Source: Agrobacterium sp. a22-2 (GTDB taxonomy: Bacteria; Pseudomonadota; Alphaproteobacteria; Rhizobiales; Rhizobiaceae). Taken from it: a DNA stretch of 64,000 nt. The position numbers were made by a program, and so were the translations under genes. This document shows positions 55,092-62,868 of this stretch, in pieces (positions within the stretch are counted from its first letter, which is position 1; each line of letters starts with the position of its first letter). Under the pieces are notes generated by a model. The model saw only the letters and a program-made list of their open reading frames with translations, made no database searches and was not told the origin of the DNA. The DNA lies in NCBI RefSeq assembly GCF_012276985.1, contig NZ_JAAXMM010000009.1, positions 186,001 to 250,000 on the forward strand. The letters are read 5' to 3'.

Positions 55092-56228
55092 ATGAACGAT
55101 CCCGCCAGCGCGCCCCCAGATCCGACATTTTCGACGCCTGCGGACGCCCGCCGGCCGGAGGGTGCGCACAGGCGCGGCTGGACCACCGGTGCCTGTGCCA
55201 CGGCCGCCACCAAGGCGGCGCTGACCGCACTGATATCAGGCCAATTCCCAGATCCCGTGACGATCCGCCTGCCGCGCGGCGAAGAGCCGGCCTTCGCGCT
55301 GGCCATCGAGATCCTAAGTGACGGTTTTGCCTCGGCAGGCATCGTCAAGGATGCCGGCGACGATCCCGATGTCACCCATGGCGCCACGGTCGTTGCCACG
55401 GTGCGGCGCCTGCCGGAGGGTGCCGGCATCCGCTTCGTCGCCGGCGATGGCGTCGGCACAGTGACCAAAGCCGGCCTGCCGATCGGCGTCGGCGAGCCGG
55501 CGATCAACCCGGTGCCGCGCGCCATGATGCAGGCAGAGGTCAAGGCGCTGTGCCGGGAGCACGACGTGCCCGCCGATATCGAGATCACCATCGCCATTCC
55601 CGGCGGACAAAAGATCGCGGAAAACACCTGGAACCCGAGGCTCGGCATTCTGGGCGGTTTGTCGGTGCTCGGCACGACGGGCGTGGTGCATCCGTTTTCC
55701 TGCTCGGCCTGGATCCATTCGATCCACCGCGGCATCGACGTCGCCCGCGCCGAGGGGCTGACCCATGTGCTCGGCGCGACCGGTTCGACCTCGGAGAAGG
55801 CGGCGCGGGATTTCCACGGCCTGCCGGATGGTGCGCTTCTCGACATGGGCGACTTTGCCGGCGGGCTGCTCAAATATCTGCGCGTGCACCCGGTCCCCCG
55901 CCTGACGATCGCCGGCGGGTTCGCCAAGCTCACCAAGCTTGCCCAGGGCGCGCTGGACCTGCATTCCGGCCGCAGCCAGGTCGACATGGATTTTCTGGCC
56001 GGACTGATCCCGCAGACTGCCGATGGGCAAGCCCTTAAGAACCGCATCCAGTCTGCGAACACGGCGATGGAAGTCCTTGAACTGGCTTCCGAAAGCAAAT
56101 TCGACATTGCTCATATAATTGCCGGAAAAGCGCGCCAGACAGCGTTGGATACGCTGCGCGGCGCGCCGGTCGAGGTCGATATCATCGTCACCGATCGCAA
56201 GGGACAGATCCTCGCCCATGCCCCTTGA
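55092..56228 (+). CDS. cbiD: precorrin-5B C1-methyltransferase CbiD
   Basis: The 378-residue protein has the CbiD hallmarks: the RRGWTTGACATAATKAA start of the fold near 27, the SCSAWIHSI block near 202 and the GGFAKLTKLAQG block near 275. CbiD methylates C1 of the corrin ring in the cobalt-early pathway, the step done by the unrelated CobF in the classic aerobic pathway. No cobF is in this window, so CbiD probably fills that role. It overlaps cobK by 11 bases. Confidence 0.93.
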   Translation: MNDPASAPPDPTFSTPADARRPEGAHRRGWTTGACATAATKAALTALISGQFPDPVTIRLPRGEEPAFALAIEILSDGFASAGIVKDAGDDPDVTHGATVVATVRRLPEGAGIRFVAGDGVGTVTKAGLPIGVGEPAINPVPRAMMQAEVKALCREHDVPADIEITIAIPGGQKIAENTWNPRLGILGGLSVLGTTGVVHPFSCSAWIHSIHRGIDVARAEGLTHVLGATGSTSEKAARDFHGLPDGALLDMGDFAGGLLKYLRVHPVPRLTIAGGFAKLTKLAQGALDLHSGRSQVDMDFLAGLIPQTADGQALKNRIQSANTAMEVLELASESKFDIAHIIAGKARQTALDTLRGAPVEVDIIVTDRKGQILAHAP

Positions 56229-56901
56229 AAAAATCCTCATTCTCGGCGGCACGGCGGAGGCGGCCGATCTGGCAGCGCGTCTCGTCGCACAGGGCGGCGC
56301 AGAGGTGACGACGTCGCTTGCCGGCCGAACGAAGGAGCCGGCACCGCTGGCCGGCGTGGTGCGGATCGGCGGGTTTGGCGGCATCGAGGGTCTTGCCGCC
56401 TATCTGCGCGCCAACGGAATTTCCAAAGTCATTGACGCCACCCATCCCTTCGCGACCCGGATATCGGAAAATGCGCGCGCTGCCTGTGCCTTGTCGAACG
56501 TGCCCCTGGAGGTCCTGACGCGCAACGAGTGGCGCCGCGAACCGGGCGATCGCTGGCTGACGGTGGACACACTGGACGCCGCAGTAGAAGCCTTACCCCT
56601 CGGCGCGACCGTTTTTCTCGCCCTCGGACGTCAACATATCGCGGCTTTTGCCGGCCGCGCGGATTGCCGGTTCGTGATCCGCATGATCGACCGGCCGGTC
56701 GATGCCCTGCCGTTGCCGGACGCCGTTGTCGTTCTGGGTAAGGCGTCGTCCGACCCGGACGCGGAACGAGCGCTGTTTGAAAGCCATTCGATCACCTGTC
56801 TCGTCGCCCGCAATTCCGGCGGTGCTGCCGGCTATGGCAAGATCGCCGCTGCCCGGCAAATGGGCATCGATGTCGTGATGGTCGGGCGGCCAGCGCCATG
56901 A
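56218..56901 (+). CDS. cobK: precorrin-6A reductase CobK
   Basis: The 227-residue NADPH-dependent reductase of the CobK/CbiJ family has a GGTAEA nucleotide-binding start near 9-14, a DATHPFA block near 68-74 and the C-terminal RNSGG and GYGK segments. It reduces the macrocycle of precorrin-6A. The ATG 56218 lies within the end of cbiD, so the two are coupled. It converges on cheD, which ends 16 bases away. Confidence 0.93.
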   Translation: MPLEKILILGGTAEAADLAARLVAQGGAEVTTSLAGRTKEPAPLAGVVRIGGFGGIEGLAAYLRANGISKVIDATHPFATRISENARAACALSNVPLEVLTRNEWRREPGDRWLTVDTLDAAVEALPLGATVFLALGRQHIAAFAGRADCRFVIRMIDRPVDALPLPDAVVVLGKASSDPDAERALFESHSITCLVARNSGGAAGYGKIAAARQMGIDVVMVGRPAP

Positions 56902-56916
56902 ACATCCGTCCCTGAG

Positions 56917-57426
56917 CTAAGTACCCGTCAGCAGCGTGTGCCTGGTCTTTCCGGAGACGGGCCAATAGTCGAGCTTGCAGCCATAAGGTCCACCGACATT
57001 GACCTCGACGACATCAATACCTTTCTCCTCAAGGAAACGCTTGGCAAAAGCGGCGTTCTGCAACCCAACCGTGGAAAAGGTGTTGAGCGGGTTGGCGCCA
57101 CCGAATATTTTCGCTTCCAGACTGTTGCGGTTGGCGCCCCGCTTGAACAGGGAATCGACCAGCAGTTCCATAAGACGATCCCCGTAGCGCGCCGGATCGC
57201 CCACGTTGTTGCTTTTGTGTTGCGGGCCCGGCAACACGAAATGGTTCATGCCGCCAAACCCGCGATGGATGTCCCGGACGCAGGCTGCAACGCAGGAACC
57301 AAGAATTGTGGTTATCACCGCATCGGGATCATCGAGCACTTCGTATTGGCCTTGGCTGATCGTGACACGTCGCGTCGGTTGCCCACCTGCTCGCATTGTC
57401 GTGCCGCCATGCCTATTGAAAGCCAT
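56917..57426 (-). CDS. cheD: chemoreceptor glutamine deamidase CheD
   Basis: The 169-residue protein has the CheD catalytic residues Cys45 (LGSCVA) and His62 (GGMNHF) and a downstream threonine in a GGANPLNTF block. CheD deamidates glutamines in methyl-accepting chemotaxis proteins and modulates CheC or CheY feedback. No other chemotaxis gene is nearby, so it is an orphan copy between cobK and a nucleoside hydrolase. ATG 57426 was chosen over the AT-rich extension to 57531, where the promoter probably lies. Confidence 0.88.
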   Translation of the reverse strand: MAFNRHGGTTMRAGGQPTRRVTISQGQYEVLDDPDAVITTILGSCVAACVRDIHRGFGGMNHFVLPGPQHKSNNVGDPARYGDRLMELLVDSLFKRGANRNSLEAKIFGGANPLNTFSTVGLQNAAFAKRFLEEKGIDVVEVNVGGPYGCKLDYWPVSGKTRHTLLTGT

Positions 57427-57607
57427 AATCACCAACCTTCCATTCGTTGTTGGGTTGATAATACACGATAAGGCTAATTTTACGAATTGTAATATATAAA
57501 AATACAACAAATGCGAGTTAAGGTCGATCATTGTCTCGACATAAGCAGCGAAACGACCCTAACCGCTGGCGGCAATCGAGACTGCCCGGGACTGGTAAGG
57601 AAACGGA

Positions 57608-58567
57608 TCAGTCTTCCTTCACAGCCACGATCGTGTCGTGGATCAGTTTCAGAACGGCCGGCGCATCGATGCCCATGCAGACCTTCTGGGACGGCAGATT
57701 GTCCCAATCGCTCGGGCCGAAGCCCTTGCTGTCGGGCTTCTGGATCGTCTGGCCATCGGCCAGGCCGCCGCTGACGACGCGGATGGCACCAGAGCGGGTC
57801 TCAAACAGCTGAGGCGCCACGACATAGGCGCAGGCGCAGCTGTCATGGACCACCATGCCGTCGACGACGCGGCTTTCGTAGAACTTGATGTAGAACTGTG
57901 ACAGATCGAACAGCAGTTCGGCACGCTTGCCGGCAGCGTCGCGGATGTCGGCCAGCGCCTGCTTGGTCATCACGGTCTGCAGCGTGACATCGAGGCCGAC
58001 CACGACGACCGGCCAATTGGCCGTCATCACAACGTCGGCGGCTTCCGGATCGCCATGGATATTGGCCTCTGCCGCGGGTGTCACATTGCCATTGGTGTCG
58101 AAGGCGCCGCCCATGATGACGACCTGCTTGACGAGACCGAGGATATCCGGATCGTCTTTCAGGGCATTGGCAAGATTGGTCATGCGGCCGACGGCCACCA
58201 GCGTCACCTCGCCCGGATTTGCTCGAACCGTCTCGACAATGAAGCGATGGGCGGGCCGCGGGTCGAGCGGCAGGTCTATGACATCAGGGACGCCGATATT
58301 GCCCAGGCCATCATCGCCGTGAATGAAGGTCGGCGGCTCATGGCTGACGCGGTGCGGAATGAACGTGTCGCCGGCCCCCTTGGCCACCGGCGCATCGATT
58401 TTCCATTCACGCTTCAGAAACAGCGCATTGCGGGTCGTGGTCTCGATGCGGGCATTGCCGAAGACAGTCGTAATGCCGATCAAATCGATATCCGGATGGT
58501 GGTGGAGAAACAGCAGCGCCATGGCGTCGTCGACGCCCGGATCCGTATCGAAAATGACCTTATGCAT
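57608..58567 (-). CDS. inosine-uridine nucleoside hydrolase family protein
   Basis: The 319-residue ribonucleoside hydrolase has the calcium-binding DTDPGVDD cluster (7-14), further acidic ligands in the middle and a catalytic histidine candidate in the MVVHDSC block near 240. It splits nucleosides into ribose and base for purine or pyrimidine salvage. Specificity (IUNH or CU-NH) cannot be told from sequence. It is a single gene; 139 bases separate it from the upstream GFA-type gene. Confidence 0.93.
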   Translation of the reverse strand: MHKVIFDTDPGVDDAMALLFLHHHPDIDLIGITTVFGNARIETTTRNALFLKREWKIDAPVAKGAGDTFIPHRVSHEPPTFIHGDDGLGNIGVPDVIDLPLDPRPAHRFIVETVRANPGEVTLVAVGRMTNLANALKDDPDILGLVKQVVIMGGAFDTNGNVTPAAEANIHGDPEAADVVMTANWPVVVVGLDVTLQTVMTKQALADIRDAAGKRAELLFDLSQFYIKFYESRVVDGMVVHDSCACAYVVAPQLFETRSGAIRVVSGGLADGQTIQKPDSKGFGPSDWDNLPSQKVCMGIDAPAVLKLIHDTIVAVKED

Positions 58568-58706
58568 GAGACGCCGCCATATTGCCTGAGAGGAAGAGCG
58601 GCAGGTCGTCTGCCGCGATCCCTTTCGGCTTATCGGAGGACAGGCAGCGGTTCAAGCCGCAAGCTCCGGACACCTGATCCGTCCCCTGAAAGATCCCACC
58701 AGGACA

Positions 58707-59162
58707 TCAGGAGACGGATTGCGCATAGGCCTGCATCAGAATCGGAAAATCGTCCATGGGCGGAAACATGTCATAGCTGTGAACCGCCGGCGTCTGCGCC
58801 CACGGCAGCTTCTCGCTGGTGCCGGTCTCGATGAAAGGCGCCAGTTCGGCGACGTTGTCGAGCATGGACGCGCGAATATTGATCAGCGGCCCCATCACCT
58901 CGGCGCGGGTAAAGATCCAGCTCAGGCAATGGGGGCAGAAATGATGACGCAACTCGCCGTGCATCCCGCCGATAACAGGCTCAAGCCCGCTGATCTCGAC
59001 CGCATCGAGCGGATAGAGCGCACTCAGCGAAAAGGCGCTGGCCGTCATCTTCTGGCAGCCGCTGCAATGGCAGGCCATGGTGATCAAGGGCTTGCCCCTG
59101 ACCTTCATCTGCACCTGGCCGCACCGGCATCCACCGCCATGGGTCACGTCATCCTCGGACAT
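58707..59162 (-). CDS. GFA-family (Mss4-like) zinc-binding protein
   Basis: The 151-residue protein carries the cysteine pattern of the glutathione-dependent formaldehyde-activating (GFA) fold: CRC (12-14), CHCSGC (31-36) and CPHC (76-79), binding structural and labile zinc. Many members are of unknown function, and formaldehyde chemistry is not certain for this family. A GAGGAG site precedes ATG 59162. It lies 57 bases downstream of cobM on the same strand and may be read through. Confidence 0.9.
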   Translation of the reverse strand: MSEDDVTHGGGCRCGQVQMKVRGKPLITMACHCSGCQKMTASAFSLSALYPLDAVEISGLEPVIGGMHGELRHHFCPHCLSWIFTRAEVMGPLINIRASMLDNVAELAPFIETGTSEKLPWAQTPAVHSYDMFPPMDDFPILMQAYAQSVS

Positions 59163-59218
59163 CCCAGTCTCCTCGTTTCAGGCTATTGGCCCGGCAGTCT
59201 GCCGGGTTCGTTTCGCGT

Positions 59219-60001
59219 CTATCCCGCCACCTTCTTTTTCTTCTTGCCGGCATTGCGCAGCACATGGGTGAAGTCGGAATTGTAGAGATCGCTATCGCGG
59301 AATTCGACGTGGCCGAACACCTTGCCGACCATGATCAGCGCGGTGCGGGTGACCTTGGCCTTGCGCACATCATCGGCCATGTCCTTCAGCGTCGAGCGGA
59401 TCAGCAACTCGTCCGGCCAGGTTGAGCGATAGGCGATCACCACAGGGCAATCCTCGCCATAGTAGGGCACCAGCGTGTCGCGAATATGGGGCAGGTTGCG
59501 GATCGACAGATGGATCGCCAGCGTCGCCCGGGATTTTCCGAGAATCTCCAGCGTCTCGAATTCCGGCATCGACGATGCCTTCATCTCGGTGCGGGTAATG
59601 ATCACCGTCTGGGCGATTTCCGGCAGGGTCAGTTCCGTCTTGAGGCGTGCGGCGGTTGCGGCGAAGGCCGGCACGCCGGGCACCACGTCATAGGGGATAT
59701 CGAGTGCGTCGAGCCGGCGCATCTGCTCGGCGATAGCGCCATAGATCGACGGATCGCCGGAATGGACGCGCGCCACATCCTCTCCCCGGGCATGGGCGGC
59801 GACAATCTCGGCGATGATCTCGTCGAGATGCATCGGAGCGGTATCTTTGACGATAGCCCCTTCCGGCGCGCACTTCACCGTTTCTTCCGGCACCAGCGAG
59901 CCGGCATAGAGGCAGACCGGGCACCGCTCGATCAGCCTCAGGCCACGCACCGTGATGAGATCCGGAGCGCCCGGTCCGGCACCGATGAAATAGACGGTCA
60001 T
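59219..60001 (-). CDS. cobM: precorrin-4 C11-methyltransferase CobM
   Basis: The 260-residue tetrapyrrole methylase methylates C11 of precorrin-4. The GAGPGAPDLIT block is near 7-17, and HSGDPSIYGA near 100 forms part of the SAM and substrate site. The C-terminus is lysine-rich. It is separated from the upstream cobJ gene by a 191-base gap filled largely by a palindromic element, so it may depend on read-through or its own promoter. Confidence 0.94.
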   Translation of the reverse strand: MTVYFIGAGPGAPDLITVRGLRLIERCPVCLYAGSLVPEETVKCAPEGAIVKDTAPMHLDEIIAEIVAAHARGEDVARVHSGDPSIYGAIAEQMRRLDALDIPYDVVPGVPAFAATAARLKTELTLPEIAQTVIITRTEMKASSMPEFETLEILGKSRATLAIHLSIRNLPHIRDTLVPYYGEDCPVVIAYRSTWPDELLIRSTLKDMADDVRKAKVTRTALIMVGKVFGHVEFRDSDLYNSDFTHVLRNAGKKKKKVAG

Positions 60002-60040
60002 GCTTGATATTCCTTATCCAATTTCAGTTCGTTCCGGTGC

Positions 60041-60163
60041 CCCTCATCCCCCTGCCGGGACCTTCTCCCCGCAAGTGGGGCGAAGGCGGATGGAGCCGAG
60101 GCCGTGCCGCAACTCCCTTCTCCCCGTCCAGACGGGGAGAAGGTCCCGGCAGGGGGATGAGGG
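60041..60163. repeat. 123-bp palindromic element with 30-bp perfect terminal inverted repeats
   Basis: The left arm 60041-60070 and right arm 60134-60163 are perfect reverse complements over 30 bases. The 63-base centre contains the inner hairpin sequences CTTCTCCCC and GGGGAGAAG already within the arms. It shares the CCTTCTCCCCG core with the element inside cobJ at 61510-61620. It lies between cobJ and cobM. Confidence 0.9.
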
Positions 60164-60192
60164 ACAGCCGACCACCACCACCACACTACCGA

Positions 60193-62127
60193 CTAGCCCA
60201 CCTTCATGCCGCTCTCGGCCTTGCCCGAATAACCGCGCGGCGTGTAGACCCATGTCTTGCCGTCGCCGGTGGTCACCGTGCGGCTTTCAGACGAGCCGAC
60301 CACCACCACGGTCAGCATGTCGACATCGTCGACATCAAGGCTTCCGAGCGGCACGGTGCGGACGTGTTCGCCGGGCCGTCCGAGATTGGTGGCCAGAATG
60401 ACCGGGGTGTCGGCCGGGCGGTATTCCAGCAGCTTGTCGCGGGCAAAGGCCAGTTGCGTGCGGCGTTTCATCGAGACGGGATTGTAGAAGGCGATGACAA
60501 AGTCGCCCTCGCCGGCCGCCCTGACGCGCTTCTGGATATGCTCCCAGGGGGTCAGCAGATCCGACAGCGAGATGGTGCAGAAGTCGTGGCCGAGCGGCGC
60601 GCCGATCCGCGCGGCGGCGGCCTGCAAGGCGGAAATGCCGGGCGAGACCTGCACCTCGATGCGCGACGCGGCATCCGAAATGCCGCCCTTGTCGAACAGT
60701 TCGAAGACCAGCGTCGCCATGGCATAGATACCGGCATCACCGGAACAGACCAGCGACACGGTCCTGCCCTGCCCGGCCAGTTCCATGGCATGCACGACGC
60801 GCGCTTCTTCCTTGCCGAGGTCGAAGTCGTGGCGGACCTTGCCTTCGACCAGGGGGCCCAACAGATCCAGGTAGAGCGAATAGCCGACCAGGTCGGTGGA
60901 GGCGGAGACCATGGCGGAGACCTCCGGCGAGCGCCATTGATTTGCCCCCGGCCCGATGCCGACCACGAACAGCGTGCCGCGCGCCCGGCCCGCCGTCTGC
61001 GGGTCGATGACCTGGGCTGACCGGGCAATCGCCGCGGTGACGCCCTTCGACTTGATTTTTTCCGACACCAGTTCGCTGTCCGAACCGGCTGCGGCCAGCG
61101 CCGCCCCTTCGGCAACGCCATGGCAGCCAACCTCGGCAAACACGACGTCCGAAGGATTCTTCAGCCTTGGCGCTTCTTCTTCCAGCCTAACCGCTGAGAA
61201 GAACCGGGCCGGCACGCCGAAATGATCGGCTACCGCATGAATGGCCGTCTCGTCGGCCTTGAGGTCGATCGAGGCGACGGCGGAAAGGCTTTGCGGCGCC
61301 AAGCCGCTCTCTGTCAGGGCCTGTTCGGCGAGCGCTATCGCTTCCTGGCTTGAGGCATGGCGCTCGCAACCCATGCCGAGAACGAGTGTCTTCGGGTGAT
61401 AGACCAGCTCCAGCTCGCCTGCGGTCTTCTGTTGGTCGGTGACGATGAGCGTCACGCGGGCCTCATGTTGGAATGGCAGCCTTGATTGGGTGAGCCAGGC
61501 GGCGACACTCCCTCTCCCCGCCTGCGGGGAGAGGGTTGGGGTGAGGGGCAGATCTCGCTCGTCGTGCAACGGCCCCTCATCCGCCCTTCGGGCACCTTCT
61601 CCCCGCAGGCGGGGAGAAGGAACGTCGAGCGTCACGCCGGCCCCCGCCACCAGTTCGGCCATGACGGCCCTGGCAGCGTCCGGATTGGCCAGCACATAGC
61701 CCTCCGGCGGCTGGTCGAGGGCCACGCCGAATTTCAGGTCGCCGGCGGTGGTGATCGCGGCATGGGCATCGATCGCTGCGGCGATGGCGCGCGCCAGATC
61801 GTTGGCCCCGTGATGGCCGCCGAGCAGCGGCACGACGGAGGATCCGTCTTCGGCGACAGAGATTACCGGCGGTTCGGACTGCTTGTCGGCCAGAACAGGC
61901 GCCAGAAGGCGGATGACGGCGCCCGAGGCCATGACAGCGACAATCGGGCGGCCGGCGGCAAACAGCGCCTGCAGATGCGCCTTCACATCGTCGAACAGCA
62001 CATCGGCGTCCGCCAGCCGCGCCTTCGCGCCGTGGATCTCCCCGCCGATCGCCGCAGCGATCCGGGCGCCGATGGCCGCAGCCGATGGCGAGAGAAGAAG
62101 GACGGCCGGTTTCACAATCACAGTCAT
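60193..62127 (-). CDS. cobJ: CbiG-CobJ fusion: precorrin-3B C17-methyltransferase with CbiG domains
   Basis: The 644-residue protein has three parts. Residues about 1-165 match the CbiG N-terminal and central region. Residues about 246-370 match the CbiG C-terminal (CobE-like) domain, with GMGCERHAS near 251 and AEVGCHGVAEGAAL near 331. Residues about 384-644 form the CobJ methylase (VVGIGPG near 388, SGDAGIYAMA further on), which contracts the ring with C17 methylation. Between the CbiG parts, residues 170-206 are encoded by a palindromic repeat and look like inserted filler. The ATG overlaps the cobI stop by 4 bases. Confidence 0.9.
   Translation of the reverse strand: MTVIVKPAVLLLSPSAAAIGARIAAAIGGEIHGAKARLADADVLFDDVKAHLQALFAAGRPIVAVMASGAVIRLLAPVLADKQSEPPVISVAEDGSSVVPLLGGHHGANDLARAIAAAIDAHAAITTAGDLKFGVALDQPPEGYVLANPDAARAVMAELVAGAGVTLDVPSPRLRGEGARRADEGPLHDERDLPLTPTLSPQAGRGSVAAWLTQSRLPFQHEARVTLIVTDQQKTAGELELVYHPKTLVLGMGCERHASSQEAIALAEQALTESGLAPQSLSAVASIDLKADETAIHAVADHFGVPARFFSAVRLEEEAPRLKNPSDVVFAEVGCHGVAEGAALAAAGSDSELVSEKIKSKGVTAAIARSAQVIDPQTAGRARGTLFVVGIGPGANQWRSPEVSAMVSASTDLVGYSLYLDLLGPLVEGKVRHDFDLGKEEARVVHAMELAGQGRTVSLVCSGDAGIYAMATLVFELFDKGGISDAASRIEVQVSPGISALQAAAARIGAPLGHDFCTISLSDLLTPWEHIQKRVRAAGEGDFVIAFYNPVSMKRRTQLAFARDKLLEYRPADTPVILATNLGRPGEHVRTVPLGSLDVDDVDMLTVVVVGSSESRTVTTGDGKTWVYTPRGYSGKAESGMKVG
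61510..61620. repeat. palindromic element inside the cobJ coding sequence, 111 bp, in frame
   Basis: Three nested or adjacent stems are visible: 61510-61520 with 61525-61535, 61542-61549 with 61572-61579, and 61595-61604 with 61611-61620. The element is exactly 37 codons long and contains no stop in the cobJ frame. It encodes a basic, proline-rich peptide including PLTPTLSPQAGRG, unlike the CbiG fold on either side. It is related to the intergenic element at 60041-60163. Confidence 0.85.
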
Positions 62128-62867
62128 GAGGCACTTCCATTGCGGGCATTATGGGCCGAGCCGGATGCCCAGCCCTCGCTGCCCTTGTAGATCAGGATCA
62201 TCGAAAAATAGGGCGCGCTTGCCTCCGGCACATCGGCCAGCGGCATGATGCGCTGTTCGGGCAGGCTGACGCGCTCGACATAACCTGCGGCACTTGTCAG
62301 CCCCATGGTCTCGATCAGCGCGCGGATCCGGGCGAAATGCCGGCCGACCTTGATGATCGCGACCGCGCCGGCCGCCTCGATTCGAGCGCTGATGTCAGCG
62401 TCGTCCAGCGGTCCCGGCACGACGCTCAGCACATCGTTGCGGGCGGCCAGCGGCTGGCCGAGGGCGGCGGCGGCGGCCATCATCGACGAGACACCGGGCA
62501 CGATCTCGGTTTGGTAGTGCCCGTCCAGCCGCTCGAACAGATACATGAACGAGCCATAGAAGAAGGGATCGCCCTCGCAGAGAACCGCGACATCCGAGCC
62601 GGCATCGAGATGGCGCGACAGGGTCAGTGCCGCCGCGTCATAGATATCCTGGGCCGGAAAGCGCTCGACTCGCATCGGCACGACGATCGGCACTTCCACC
62701 TGATCGCCGGACAGATAGCTGCTGGCAATCTGCCGGGCGAAGCTGGGACCCGTATCCGGGGCCGGATAGGCAATCACCGGCACCTGCGTCAGGATACGAT
62801 GGGCCTTCAGGGTCAGCAGCTCCGGATCGCCGGGGCCAAGGCCGAGGCCATAAAGTTTGCCGGTCAT
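62124..62867 (-). CDS. cobI: precorrin-2 C20-methyltransferase CobI
   Basis: The 247-residue tetrapyrrole methylase methylates C20 of precorrin-2. It shows GLGLGPGDPELLTLKA near 7-22 and the CEGDPFFYGSFMYL block near 96-109, typical of CobI/CbiL. It starts one base after the cobL stop and overlaps cobJ by 4 bases, so cobL-cobI-cobJ form one coupled unit. Confidence 0.95.
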   Translation of the reverse strand: MTGKLYGLGLGPGDPELLTLKAHRILTQVPVIAYPAPDTGPSFARQIASSYLSGDQVEVPIVVPMRVERFPAQDIYDAAALTLSRHLDAGSDVAVLCEGDPFFYGSFMYLFERLDGHYQTEIVPGVSSMMAAAAALGQPLAARNDVLSVVPGPLDDADISARIEAAGAVAIIKVGRHFARIRALIETMGLTSAAGYVERVSLPEQRIMPLADVPEASAPYFSMILIYKGSEGWASGSAHNARNGSAS

Positions 62868-62868
62868 G

